A DNA stretch of 64,000 nt. Source: Lyngbya confervoides BDU141951 (lineage in GTDB: Bacteria; Cyanobacteriota; Cyanobacteriia; Thermosynechococcales; Thermosynechococcaceae). The notes beneath the pieces were generated by a model. That model saw only the letters and a program-made list of their open reading frames with translations. It searched no databases and was not told where the DNA came from. Location: the NCBI RefSeq assembly GCF_000817775.3, contig NZ_JTHE03000104.1:62001-126000 (forward strand), in the 5' to 3' direction. Of the stretch, positions 44,842-54,499 are shown in pieces (positions within the stretch are counted from its first letter, which is position 1; each line of letters starts with the position of its first letter). Made by a program: the position numbers and the translations under genes.

Positions 44842-46611
44842 ATGGCAATAAAGTATCAATCCAGGGCGCAACGGGAATCACAATGGGAATATTCCTTTGT
44901 TGAGTCTGCCATGGTTGAAAACGCTCAAACGTCTACACCCTATGCCCTCTCGGATTTTTGGCGGGGTGCGGTCATCTATCAAATCTATCCCCTCACCTTT
45001 GCCGATGGCAATGGGGATGGCATTGGTGACTTGCGGGGAATTATTCGGCGCCTAGACTACCTGAACGATGGAAACCCTCAGAGTCAGACCTCCCTGGGCG
45101 TGGATGCCATTTGGCTCTCACCGATCAATCATTCCCCCATGGTGGACAACGGGTATGACATTAGCGATTACTGCGATATTGCACCCGTGTTCGGCACGCT
45201 TAAGGACTTTCGAGAGCTGCTGCGCGAAGCTCACCGCCGTGGAATTCGCGTCATTTTGGATTTGGTGGTGAATCACACCTCTAATAAGCATCCTTGGTTC
45301 ATGGAATCGGCGGCAGGCCGCCACACTCCTAAGGCGGACTGGTATCTCTGGCAAGACCCCATGCCCGGTGGGAAACCTCCCAATAACTGGCTTTCTTATT
45401 TTGGGGGCAGTGGATGGGAATATTGCGAGGCCCGTGGACAATATTACTTTCACACCTTTAACGTCAACCAACCGGATCTCAACTGGCATAATCCCCAGGT
45501 CAAGCGTGCGGTCTTCAACATTGTTCGTTACTGGCTGGATATGGGCGTGGATGGCTTTCGCCTGGATGCTTCCAGCGTATTTATTAAGGACCCGTTCTTC
45601 CGAGATAATCCCCTCAAATATGGAGAATCGGCCCTGTCCGGCTATCGCAGCTTTCACCATATCTACGATAAAAATTTGCCCGATAACCACCAGATTATTC
45701 AGGATATCCGCGCCATTATCGATGAATATGACGATCGCCTTCTGATTGGTGAAACCTTTATTGATTGCTCGGTCTATGACTCGATTATTTTCTATGGGGT
45801 TGACAATGACGAGCTACACCTGCCCATTACCTTTGAGTTTCCCTTTAGTCCCTGGTATCCGGGCTTTCTGCAGCGGCTGATTGAAAAGCAAGAACGCCTG
45901 ACCCCCCCCGGTGCCTGGCCCACCTATTTTCTCGATAATCACGACATTCCTCGTCATCTCGCGCGCTGGGTGGACTGTAGCCTCTGTGTGGACTCAAGGG
46001 CGATCGCGCGGGCAGCAGCCACGTTGCTGCTCACCATTCGCGGCACGCCACTGCTCTACTATGGTCAGGAATTGGGCATGGTTGACAACGATGAAATTCC
46101 GCCAGAATTCCTCAAGGATGCGGCGGTGATGCTCAGCGATGTGGGAAATTCTCCCCTGCCCCGCGACGGTGCCAGAACGCCCATGCAGTGGGATCGTTCC
46201 ATCCACGCGGGCTTTAGCTTTGGTCAAACGCCCACGCCCTTTCTTCCGGTCCATGAAAACTATTTCACGGTCAACGTAGAGACGGAGCTACAGCACCCCG
46301 ATTCGATTCTCAATTTCTACCGTCGACTCATCCAGACCCGCCGCCAGAGCGCCGCCCTGCGATTGGGGGATTGGAAAACTCTGGTACACTTTCCCCATGA
46401 GCATCTGGCCTACCTGCGATCGCTAGCCTCAGAAACCGTGCTGGTGCTGATTAATTTTTCCTTTGAGAAACCCCTGAACCTCGATTACCCACTGCCCCCA
46501 GGCCCCTGGCGAGTGCTGCTGTCCACCCACTATCCCACCGAGGCCATGGTGGATCTCTCGGACACCTTGAATACCTACGAAGTCTCTCTTTTTCAGCAGC
46601 GGACCGCCTAA
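44842..46611 (+). CDS. GH13 alpha-glucosidase (oligo-1,6-glucosidase type)
   Basis: 589-residue glycoside hydrolase family 13 enzyme. Catalytic residues by motif: Asp242 (DGFRLDAS), Glu304 (LIGETF) and transition-state Asp368 (LDNHDIPR). The region-V sequence QPDLNW (about 210-215) is the form associated with alpha-glucosidase/oligo-1,6-glucosidase specificity; trehalose synthase is a less likely alternative, because family similarity is shared. No signal peptide. Probably it trims malto- or isomalto-oligosaccharides from glycogen. The start is ATG 44842; ATG 44911 would remove a poorly conserved leader. It follows the HtrA-type gene on the same strand. Confidence 0.88.
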   Translation: MAIKYQSRAQRESQWEYSFVESAMVENAQTSTPYALSDFWRGAVIYQIYPLTFADGNGDGIGDLRGIIRRLDYLNDGNPQSQTSLGVDAIWLSPINHSPMVDNGYDISDYCDIAPVFGTLKDFRELLREAHRRGIRVILDLVVNHTSNKHPWFMESAAGRHTPKADWYLWQDPMPGGKPPNNWLSYFGGSGWEYCEARGQYYFHTFNVNQPDLNWHNPQVKRAVFNIVRYWLDMGVDGFRLDASSVFIKDPFFRDNPLKYGESALSGYRSFHHIYDKNLPDNHQIIQDIRAIIDEYDDRLLIGETFIDCSVYDSIIFYGVDNDELHLPITFEFPFSPWYPGFLQRLIEKQERLTPPGAWPTYFLDNHDIPRHLARWVDCSLCVDSRAIARAAATLLLTIRGTPLLYYGQELGMVDNDEIPPEFLKDAAVMLSDVGNSPLPRDGARTPMQWDRSIHAGFSFGQTPTPFLPVHENYFTVNVETELQHPDSILNFYRRLIQTRRQSAALRLGDWKTLVHFPHEHLAYLRSLASETVLVLINFSFEKPLNLDYPLPPGPWRVLLSTHYPTEAMVDLSDTLNTYEVSLFQQRTA

Positions 46612-46660
46612 ATTTGGATAGGATTGCTAGGACGACCTTGCAACGCGGGATAAAAATTCG

Positions 46661-47050
46661 ATGGGACAGTACGAGCGCCTGATGCTGATGGCTCAAGACG
46701 AGCTAACCCAGTACAGCACCGATGCGCGCAAAATAGAAAGGCTACGTCAAAAAATAGGCCTCTCGGTGCCCCCGGTTGAGCAGCGCCAGATCAAAGCGCA
46801 GCTTGAGGCAGAACTACCCACCGGTGGTCTGATGAAGCTGCTGGAAACCCAGCGCCAAACCGTCGCGCTTCCCTTTTGGGGGATTGCCGGGCTGGGGATG
46901 CTGCTGGGAATTTCCATGCTTCAGCCCCTGGATTTTCTGGCCACCCTGCTGGGTGGGGCGATCGCCATCTATCTGCAGCGCCTAGGATGGAGCCTGGAGG
47001 CCAAACGCCTGCTGCTCAATACCTTGATGGACCTGGATAGTTCTGCTTAA
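46661..47050 (+). CDS. Unknown protein with two adjacent membrane helices
   Basis: 129 residues and not recognised. A charged helical N-terminal half (MAQDELTQYSTDARKIERLRQK and EQRQIKAQLEAEL) precedes two close hydrophobic segments (about 70-86 and 90-105), separated by a short turn. A helical tail (SLEAKRLLLNTLMDL) follows. The shape suggests a hairpin membrane anchor with a cytosolic helix. It lies 49 bp after the GH13 gene and 45 bp before an intrinsic terminator, so it closes that transcription unit. Confidence 0.7.
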   Translation: MGQYERLMLMAQDELTQYSTDARKIERLRQKIGLSVPPVEQRQIKAQLEAELPTGGLMKLLETQRQTVALPFWGIAGLGMLLGISMLQPLDFLATLLGGAIAIYLQRLGWSLEAKRLLLNTLMDLDSSA

Positions 47051-47094
47051 GTCGATCCCCATTCCCTAGACTCGTTTCTGGTTTGTACGAGGAG

Positions 47095-47119
47095 CCGGGG
47101 CTGTTCAGCCCCGGTTTTT
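47095..47119 (+). terminator. Intrinsic terminator
   Basis: Perfect 8-bp stem CCGGGGCT/AGCCCCGG with a 4-nt loop, then TTTTT. It separates the GH13 unit from the ethylene-type kinase operon. Confidence 0.9.
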
Positions 47120-47206
47120 CCGATCTTATTGCTAGGATAAACTCAATTCCTGCGGCATAAATCACTTTTCTCAGATAAAAATGTCAAATTTAGCAAAGCA
47201 GCCCTG

Positions 47207-48313
47207 ATGTATTCCGATCTTGTCTCAATTTTGGTCGCCTCCAGTTATATTCCCCATGGGCATTGCTACCTCTGGGATCCAGCTCTGGTTTGGCTCCATG
47301 TTCTCTCAGATGGGCTGATTGGCTGTTCTTATTTTTCCATTCCCATGGCGCTGGTTTATTTTGTCCGGCAGCGAAAAGACGTCCCCTATCCCTGGATTTT
47401 CTTTTTGTTTGGGGCCTTTATTACCGCCTGCGGGATCACCCATTTATTCTCAATCTGGACCCTGTGGTCTCCCAACTATTGGCTGTCCGGATTAGTGAAA
47501 AGCGGCACGGCCTTAATCTCCCTGGCCACCGCTTTTAGCCTGATTCCCGTGATTCCTGGGGCCTTATCGCTTCCGAGTCAATCGGAACTTCTCCAATCTA
47601 AGGCTGAACTTGAGCAGCGAGTGTCCGAACGAACTCAGGCCCTGGAAACTTCGCTGGCGGAAAAGAATTCGATGTTGAAGGAAGTTCATCATCGGGTAAA
47701 AAATAACTTGCAAATCATCAGTAGCCTGTTGAGTTTGCAATCCTTTGCTAACGAAAATACCGCTGTCAAAAGTCTGATGGAGGACTGTCAGCATCGAATC
47801 CTTTCCATGGCGCTAATCCATGAAAAGCTCTATCGATCCAAAGACTTAGCCAGTATCGATATGGCGGAATATCTGCGAGATTTTTTAGAGCAGATATTTG
47901 CGGCCTATCGCGTTAACTTACCCCAGGTTCGTTTCTGTTTAAATTCAGAGGATATTGCCCTTGATATCGACGCGGCAATCCCCTGTGGGCTGATCGTGAA
48001 TGAACTGTTTTCTAACGCCCTGAAGCATGCCTTTGTGGGCCGAGACCAGGGAAGAATCACGGTTAATTTTTTTCGGCTGCCAGAGACAACCTGCGTGCTG
48101 CAAATTTTAGATGATGGAGTCGGAATGCGCACAGACATTGACTGGCAAGCGACTCGAACTCTAGGTTTAGCCATGGTGAAGGGCTTGGCTCAACAAATCT
48201 CTGGGACTATTTCAGCCATGGAGGGGGAAGGAACCGGCTTTGAAATTATCTTTCCGGCTCCGAAGGCTAACAAACTGAGTTCATTACACACAGGGGCCGT
48301 CGTGGCAGGGTGA
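47207..48313 (+). CDS. Ethylene-receptor-like histidine kinase
   Basis: 368 residues. The N-terminal 115 residues form three membrane helices closely like plant ETR1. Asp35, Tyr42, Ile45 and Pro46 (SDGLIGCSYFSIP) and Cys75/His79 (ACGITH) occupy the positions of ETR1 Asp25, Tyr32, Ile35, Pro36 and the copper-binding Cys65/His69. A coiled linker (about 125-155) connects directly to a HisKA_2-type kinase (phospho-His in EVHHRVKNNLQ, 161-162) and HATPase (LIVNELFSNALKHAF N-box, LDDGVGM). There is no GAF or phytochrome domain, unlike Synechocystis SynEtr1. It is 7 bp upstream of the receiver-GGDEF-EAL gene. Confidence 0.93.
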   Translation: MYSDLVSILVASSYIPHGHCYLWDPALVWLHVLSDGLIGCSYFSIPMALVYFVRQRKDVPYPWIFFLFGAFITACGITHLFSIWTLWSPNYWLSGLVKSGTALISLATAFSLIPVIPGALSLPSQSELLQSKAELEQRVSERTQALETSLAEKNSMLKEVHHRVKNNLQIISSLLSLQSFANENTAVKSLMEDCQHRILSMALIHEKLYRSKDLASIDMAEYLRDFLEQIFAAYRVNLPQVRFCLNSEDIALDIDAAIPCGLIVNELFSNALKHAFVGRDQGRITVNFFRLPETTCVLQILDDGVGMRTDIDWQATRTLGLAMVKGLAQQISGTISAMEGEGTGFEIIFPAPKANKLSSLHTGAVVAG

Positions 48314-48320
48314 GGTTGGA

Positions 48321-50441
48321 ATGGTGTATGTCGGTGAGCAATCCCAGATTAATGTTCTTGTGGTTGAGGACGAGGCCATTGTGGCCCTGGATTTACAGCG
48401 CCGCCTGGAGCGACTTGGATATCAGGTTCCTCATATTTTTGCATCGGGGCATGACGTGCTCGACCGTCTGGCTCAGCTTCAGTGTGATCTCGTGCTGATG
48501 GATATTCGCCTTCCCGGTGAGCTCAATGGGATTGAGACTGCGGAGCGCATTCAGCAACAGCGCAATATTCCGATTATTTTTCTGACGGCCTTTACTGACC
48601 CGGAAACGATTGAGCAGGCCCGACGCCTTGAGCCAGTGGGATATCTGGTGAAACCCTTTAGTGAGCCGAGCTTGAACTCCACGATCCAGGTGGGGCTGTA
48701 TCGGCATCAGATGCGGCTTGCCCTCCAGTCCCAGAAGGCCCGCCTCAAAACGATTCTCGACAGCATCTCCGATGCCGTGGTGGCCACCGATTCCGAGGGA
48801 CGCATTACCTTTATGAATCCGGTGGCAGAGACCTTAACAGCCTGGATGCAGCATCAGGCCGAGGGCTACCCGATTGATCAGGTCATTCAATGTTTTCAGC
48901 ATGGACCCAATGCGGAGGAGATCCCTGTTCCCAATCCTGCCTTGGAGGCTCTGGTGAGCGGGACCCCCGTGTCTTTACCTGAGGATGTGGTCTTGCGCAA
49001 CCGCGCACAAAAGAACATTCCCATTGACGATAGCGCGGCTCCGATTCTGGAGCCGGATGGCCGAATTTCCGGCGCTGTCATGGTGTTTCGAGATATTTCA
49101 GAGCGCATCCAATACCGTAAACAGTTGCTTCACCGGGCCCTGTACGACCCACTCACGGGGTTGCCGAACCGGGAGTTGCTCCTCAATCGCCTGGAACAGG
49201 CCATGGTGCGCTTCGTTCGATACCCGGCAGATGGCTATGCGCTGCTGTTTATCGATCTTGATCGCTTTAAGGCGGTCAATGATGGATTTGGGCATCTGGC
49301 GGGCGATGATCTGCTCAAGCAGGTGGGTGAACGGTTACAGCGCTGTTTGCGTCCCTCCGATACGGTGGCCCGCCTGGGTGGGGATGAATTTGCGGCGCTG
49401 CTGGAGCATGCGGCGGATCTGACGCAGGTGCGCACTGTGGCAGCTCGGATTTTGCAAACCCTGGGTGATCCCTTTGGATACCGTGGCCAGCAATTTTACG
49501 TTTCTGCCAGCATTGGCATTGTCTATGGAGAAACTGCCTACCGACATCCGCAGGATGTGATCCGAGATGCAGATATTGCCATGTACCATGCTAAAACCTC
49601 CGGAAAAGGGCGCTATACCATTTTTAATAGTCAGATGAAGTCTCAACTGCTTCAGCGCGTCCGCTTGGAAAACGATCTCCGCCAGGCCCTGGCCAATCAG
49701 GAGCTGGGCATTCGATATCAGCCGATTGTGGCCTTGGCGTCTCGAAGGGTGGTGGGGTTTGAGGCGCTGATGCAATGGCATCATCCCACCGAGGGGATAA
49801 TTGCCCCGGATCGCTTTATTCCGCTAGCTGAAGAGCTGGGGCTGATTCAAGATCTCGATCTGTGGATTTTACGCCAGGCTTGTGCTCAACTGCAGAGGTG
49901 GCGGGATGATTTTCCCGACTGTGGTCCGCTCACGGTGAGCGTGAATTTTTCAGGCAAAATTTTTAGCCACGCCCACTGCTTTGAAACCATTACGCAAATT
50001 TTCAAGGAGACTCAATTGCCGCCGAGTGCCCTGGTGATTGAAATCACTGAGAGCATCCTCATTGAGCATTCGGAGGCCGCAGAGCAACTGTTGGAGAACC
50101 TGAAATGTTTAGGAGTGGAGATTCACCTGGACGACTTTGGCACCGGATATTCTTCCTTGAGCTATCTGCACCACTTTCCCATTGATGCCCTCAAAATTGA
50201 TCGCTCCTTTGTCGACATCCTTTCCCAGGATGAACAGCATTCCTTTTTAATTAGCACGATTGTGACCCTGGCCCATGCCATGGATCTGCCCGCCATCGCT
50301 GAGGGGATTGAAACCCAAGATCAGTACGACATGATTCAGGCCCTCGGGTGCGATTTGGGTCAAGGGTATCTTTTCCATCGACCCCAGAGTCCGGCTCAAA
50401 TTTCAGCACTGTTGCGATCGCTGACCCCAGCGACCGAATGA
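48321..50441 (+). CDS. Response regulator with PAS, GGDEF and EAL domains
   Basis: 706 residues. The receiver domain (about 10-125) has acidic residues EDE at 16-18, phospho-acceptor Asp61 (LVLMDIRLP), Thr in FLTAF and Lys in YLVKPF. PAS follows (about 138-265), then GGDEF (about 268-435; intact GGDEF at 353-357, inhibitory RxxD at 346-349) and EAL (about 445-695; EAL at 481-483, HLDDFGTGYSSL and AEGIETQ present). Both catalytic sites look intact. It starts 7 bp after the ethylene-receptor-like kinase stops, so it is the likely phosphorylation partner and converts the signal into a c-di-GMP change. Confidence 0.93.
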   Translation: MVYVGEQSQINVLVVEDEAIVALDLQRRLERLGYQVPHIFASGHDVLDRLAQLQCDLVLMDIRLPGELNGIETAERIQQQRNIPIIFLTAFTDPETIEQARRLEPVGYLVKPFSEPSLNSTIQVGLYRHQMRLALQSQKARLKTILDSISDAVVATDSEGRITFMNPVAETLTAWMQHQAEGYPIDQVIQCFQHGPNAEEIPVPNPALEALVSGTPVSLPEDVVLRNRAQKNIPIDDSAAPILEPDGRISGAVMVFRDISERIQYRKQLLHRALYDPLTGLPNRELLLNRLEQAMVRFVRYPADGYALLFIDLDRFKAVNDGFGHLAGDDLLKQVGERLQRCLRPSDTVARLGGDEFAALLEHAADLTQVRTVAARILQTLGDPFGYRGQQFYVSASIGIVYGETAYRHPQDVIRDADIAMYHAKTSGKGRYTIFNSQMKSQLLQRVRLENDLRQALANQELGIRYQPIVALASRRVVGFEALMQWHHPTEGIIAPDRFIPLAEELGLIQDLDLWILRQACAQLQRWRDDFPDCGPLTVSVNFSGKIFSHAHCFETITQIFKETQLPPSALVIEITESILIEHSEAAEQLLENLKCLGVEIHLDDFGTGYSSLSYLHHFPIDALKIDRSFVDILSQDEQHSFLISTIVTLAHAMDLPAIAEGIETQDQYDMIQALGCDLGQGYLFHRPQSPAQISALLRSLTPATE

Positions 50442-50730
50442 TTGCCGGTCTCTGTGAACCCAGGGGTCCCGGTTGCACCCGATCCCCTCAAACTGGCAAG
50501 TCTCGGAGTTTAGAGACCTACAATGGAGGGTGGCTGGCTCCCGAATTGTATCCTGGGTGGGGCAGTCCCCATGTTTGCTCCTCGGGTCTGCGGCCTCTGG
50601 TTGGGGGGTCGGGAGTGGATCATGGGGGACATCTGAGCCTACCCTCTAGGCTGGGCGGGTCGCCCTTGGCCCCGTTGCCCTGGGTCCAGTGGCAGCGGCC
50701 ACTGTTTCTTTTTCATCGCTTGTGTTTCCT

Positions 50731-53532
50731 ATGAAGTCCCCGCTCCGTTCTCCCGCTGCGATAGACTGGCATGCCTTGACTGTGCCAGAGGCGGTGGCGG
50801 CCCTCGATAGCGATCTTCATCAGGGACTGCCTCTGGATCGGGTGCAGCAGCGGCGTCAACAGTATGGGCCAAACGAGCTGGAAGAGGCGGTGGGGCGATC
50901 GCCGCTGGCTATTTGGCTCGATCAGTTCAAAAACATCATGCTGCTGATGTTGATTGCGGTGGCCCTGATCTCGGCCGGCCTGGATTTGCGCGATCAGCAG
51001 TTTCCCAAGGATGCCATTGCAATTTTTATCATTATTTTCCTGAATGCCTGGTTGGGGTACGTGCAGGAAAGTCGAGCTGAAAAGGCCCTGGCGGCCCTCA
51101 AGCAGATGACCTCGCCCCAGGTGCGGGTAATTCGCGGGGGGCAAGATATTGAGGTGAACGCGAAGGAGTTGGTACCGGGAGATCTGATCCATCTGGAGGC
51201 AGGGGTTACCGTGCCAGCCGATGGACGCCTGATTAGCGCCAACCATTTGGAGCTGCGCGAGTCGGCCTTGACGGGGGAGGCGGCGGTGGTCCGCAAGCGA
51301 TGCGACCAAACCCTGCCCGAAGCAACGGTGCTGGGCGATCGCATCAATCTGGTGTTCCAGGGAACTGAGGTGGTCCAGGGTCGAGGGGTGGCGCTGGTGA
51401 CCGCCATTGGAATGCAAACCGAACTGGGCCACATTGCCGAAATGTTGCAAACTGTGGAAGCAGAACCCACACCGCTTCAGCAGCGGATGACCCAGTTGGG
51501 CAATGCGTTGGTGGGCGGATCGCTAACCCTGGTGGTGCTGGTGGTCATGGGGGGAATTTGGCAGACTGGCAACCTGGGCCTCATCGATGAGCTGCTGGAG
51601 ATCTCCTTGAGTATGGCGGTGGCGGTGGTGCCGGAGGGCTTGCCCGCTGTGATTACGGTAACCCTGGCCCTGGGCACCCAGCGCATGGTGCGCCGTCAGG
51701 CCCTGATTCGCAAGCTTCCCGCCGTAGAAACTCTGGGATCTGTCACCACCATCTGTTCCGATAAGACGGGCACCCTCACCCAAAATAAAATGGTTGTGCA
51801 GCGATTGCAGCTGGCGGGAAAAGCCGTGCAGGTGACCGGCAATGGCTACGATCCTCGCGGCGAATTTCTCGATCACACCTATGCCTTTAAACCAGAGCGT
51901 CACCCAGATTTAATGCGGTTGCTGGTGACTGGTGCCCTCTGCAACGATGCCGCGCTGCAAAAAGAGGCGGGGGATTGGTCCATCCTGGGTGATCCCACCG
52001 AAGGCGCCCTGCTGGTGCTCGCCCGCAAGGCCGGGTTTGATCCCCAGCAGTGGAACAGTGCCTTTGCACGCCAGGCTGAAATTCCCTTTTCCTCAGAACG
52101 CAAGCGGATGAGTGTTCTCTGTGCCACCCATGCTGCGGATCCGCAGCTCCAGGCCCTCTTTCCCCAGGACTATGCCCAGTTTATTAAGGGTTCACCGGAA
52201 CTGGTGCTAGAGCGCAGCACCCGTATCCAGGTGGGCGATCGCATTAAGCCCCTTACCCAGGCGGATCGCCAGGCAATCCTGGCTCAAAATAACCAGTTAG
52301 CCAGTCAAGGCCTGCGCGTCCTGGGGTTGGCCTATGAGTCCCTGCATCGGCTGCCACCGCTGGATGATCCCGCCTGGGAAAGTGAGGCCTTAATCTGGCT
52401 GGGACTGGTGGGGATGTTAGATGCCCCCCGCTCGGAGGCCAAGGCTGCGGTGGCTCTCTGCCAAGCGGCGGGGATTCGTCCGGTGATGATTACCGGTGAC
52501 CATCAGCTCACCGCCATGGCCATTGCCCGGTCCCTGGGAATTGCCCGGGAGGGAGAACCGGTCCTCAATGGTCACGATTTAGAACAGCTTTCACCAGAGG
52601 AACTAGAGCAGCAGGTGGACTGCGTTAATGTCTATGCTCGGGTTGCCCCCGAACATAAGCTGCGAATCGTTCGGGCCTTGCAGCGCCATCGAGCGGTGGT
52701 CGCGATGACCGGAGACGGGGTCAATGATGCCCCCGCCCTTAAACAGGCCGATATTGGCATTGCCATGGGCATCACGGGCACAGATGTAAGCAAGGAGGCC
52801 AGCGATATGGTGCTCCTCGACGATAATTTTGCGACAATCGTGGCGGCGACGGAGGAGGGACGCGTTATTTACAGCAATATTCGCCGCTTTATCAAGTATA
52901 TTTTAGGCAGCAACATTGGCGAAGTCTTTACCATTGCCGCGGCTCCTCTCCTCGGCCTCGGCACGGTTCCCCTCACCCCGCTACAAATCCTCTGGATGAA
53001 CTTGGTGACCGATGGTCTCCCGGCCCTGGCCTTGGCGATGGAGCCCGCCGAGGATGGGGTGATGCAGCGACCGCCACACCATCCGCGTGAGAGTATTTTC
53101 GCCCGCGGCCTAGGGTTTTACATGATTCGCATTGGGATTGTTCTGTCAATTTTAACGATTACCCTGATGAGCTGGGCCTTTCGCTACACTCAATCACCGG
53201 GGTATACCGGTGACCCCGAAAATTGGAAAACCATGGTGTTTACGACCCTCTGTCTGGCCCAAATGGGCCATGCCCTGGCGGTGCGCTCAGCCACCCGGAT
53301 GACAATTCAAATTAACTTTTGGAGTAACCCCTATCTCATCGGGGCCATTGCCTTGACCACGCTACTGCAGATGTGTTTGCTGTACATTCCGCCGGTGCAG
53401 CAATTTTTTGGCGTGCGACCTTTAAGTCTGATGGAGTTGGGAATTTGCTTTGGGGTGAGCACGCTGATGTTTGTCTGGGTCGAGCTGGAAAAGGGAGTTG
53501 TGTGTGCGGTGAAGGCCTGGCGACATCGTTGA
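50731..53532 (+). CDS. pacL: P2A-type cation ATPase (Ca2+/Mn2+)
   Basis: About 933-residue P-type ATPase. Order: cation-ATPase N-domain; M1-M2; actuator domain ([10 protein letters not shown]); M3-M4 with VAVVPEGLP; phosphorylation site [10 protein letters not shown]; nucleotide domain; hinge [21 protein letters not shown]; and a C-terminal six-helix part. Ligand residues typical of Ca pumps are present in M4 (Glu of PEGLP), M5 (Asn and Glu of GSNIGEV) and M6 (Asn, Thr and Asp of WMNLVTDG), so Ca2+ or Mn2+ export is likely. I chose ATG 50731; a GTG 42 bp upstream is also in frame. The symbol follows cyanobacterial PacL and is tentative for substrate. Confidence 0.9.
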   Translation: MKSPLRSPAAIDWHALTVPEAVAALDSDLHQGLPLDRVQQRRQQYGPNELEEAVGRSPLAIWLDQFKNIMLLMLIAVALISAGLDLRDQQFPKDAIAIFIIIFLNAWLGYVQESRAEKALAALKQMTSPQVRVIRGGQDIEVNAKELVPGDLIHLEAGVTVPADGRLISANHLELRESALTGEAAVVRKRCDQTLPEATVLGDRINLVFQGTEVVQGRGVALVTAIGMQTELGHIAEMLQTVEAEPTPLQQRMTQLGNALVGGSLTLVVLVVMGGIWQTGNLGLIDELLEISLSMAVAVVPEGLPAVITVTLALGTQRMVRRQALIRKLPAVETLGSVTTICSDKTGTLTQNKMVVQRLQLAGKAVQVTGNGYDPRGEFLDHTYAFKPERHPDLMRLLVTGALCNDAALQKEAGDWSILGDPTEGALLVLARKAGFDPQQWNSAFARQAEIPFSSERKRMSVLCATHAADPQLQALFPQDYAQFIKGSPELVLERSTRIQVGDRIKPLTQADRQAILAQNNQLASQGLRVLGLAYESLHRLPPLDDPAWESEALIWLGLVGMLDAPRSEAKAAVALCQAAGIRPVMITGDHQLTAMAIARSLGIAREGEPVLNGHDLEQLSPEELEQQVDCVNVYARVAPEHKLRIVRALQRHRAVVAMTGDGVNDAPALKQADIGIAMGITGTDVSKEASDMVLLDDNFATIVAATEEGRVIYSNIRRFIKYILGSNIGEVFTIAAAPLLGLGTVPLTPLQILWMNLVTDGLPALALAMEPAEDGVMQRPPHHPRESIFARGLGFYMIRIGIVLSILTITLMSWAFRYTQSPGYTGDPENWKTMVFTTLCLAQMGHALAVRSATRMTIQINFWSNPYLIGAIALTTLLQMCLLYIPPVQQFFGVRPLSLMELGICFGVSTLMFVWVELEKGVVCAVKAWRHR

Positions 53533-53560
53533 TGCTCATCCCTGGAGTCCTGGCGCGGGG

Positions 53561-54280
53561 CTATTGGAGGTTGAGCAGCAGCGCAAAGAGCCCGGTGCCG
53601 AGTACAAAGGCGGGAAAGTAGGTTTCGCGCTCTGGGGGAAGTTCGCGCTTGAGCACTTGTAGGATAATGCTGCCGGCCAGAAAAGACCAAATAATGGCAA
53701 TCGCCGCCTCATTGAGGTCCGTGGCTCGTCCAAGGGCCATGCCCACCACCACCGCGGCGGCGAGGACCCAGCGACCTATGCCATCGTAGGGGACCCGATG
53801 GTGCTCCCGCAGATGCTCATCAATGACGAATAAATGCAGTCCCAGGGCAATAAACAGCAACAGACAGGAAAATAGGCTGTGATTGGAGAGATCTTGCAAG
53901 AGGTAACCCAAAATCCCGTTGATCAGGGCAAAGGAGAGCAGATGAATCCAAAAAAATGCTGTGGGTTCTGGAACTGCGGGATCGGCCAGCTTGAGGGCTA
54001 TTTTATCCAGGCCGTAAAAGATCACTAACCCCAGGAGGGCCAGCAGATAAATATGGTTTTCCAGATAGGCGATCGCCGATAGCTTGGAATGCACCAGTGT
54101 TTCCTGGGCATGGCTCAGCTCTGGAAAAATCTCCAAAAATACGTAGCCTAGGGAGACGCCTCCGGCAAAGGATACCCAGCGATGGCGCGAGATAAACCGT
54201 TCACTGGGAAGCTGAGAGGCAAAGCCATGAATCAGGGCCAGACTCAGGGCCAGAATGATGCCCGGCCAGGTAATCATCAT
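53561..54280 (-). CDS. ZIP-like membrane protein
   Basis: 239 residues with about seven hydrophobic segments. The pattern resembles ZIP-family metal permeases: SFAGGVSLGYVFLEIFPEL (about 37-55), a His-rich loop (HLFVIDEHLREHHR, about 150-163) and a conserved-type end, AIIWSFLAGSIILQVLKRELP. The classical ZIP HNxxD motif in helix IV is not obvious, so transport of metal is inference. It converges with the P2A ATPase gene with 28 bp between them; two possible metal transporters are thus adjacent but in opposite orientation. Confidence 0.7.
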   Translation of the reverse strand: MMITWPGIILALSLALIHGFASQLPSERFISRHRWVSFAGGVSLGYVFLEIFPELSHAQETLVHSKLSAIAYLENHIYLLALLGLVIFYGLDKIALKLADPAVPEPTAFFWIHLLSFALINGILGYLLQDLSNHSLFSCLLLFIALGLHLFVIDEHLREHHRVPYDGIGRWVLAAAVVVGMALGRATDLNEAAIAIIWSFLAGSIILQVLKRELPPERETYFPAFVLGTGLFALLLNLQ

Positions 54281-54499
54281 GGGTGATGCCCCGCAGGGTC
54301 CGGGGCGGAGGACGGTGTGGGGTGATGGTGATCCAGGAGACTCATCCTGGGTGGGCTCCAGGTAGCTAACCCTATGGCCACCGCTCCATGGGCCTCAATA
54401 CCGATCGACAGTCCGGGATGCTTTGGGGTCGGGGGGGTCATGCTGGGGTCGGAAAGTCAATGTAACCGAGTATAGTGCAGGGGGGAGTCCGATCAATGT

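Noticed and set aside
50442-50730. Possible metal riboswitch (yybP-ykoY type) before the P2A ATPase
   Set aside because: The region is GC-rich with short hairpins, but I could not find the conserved manganese-riboswitch loop sequences; a covariance-model scan would be needed to revive the idea.
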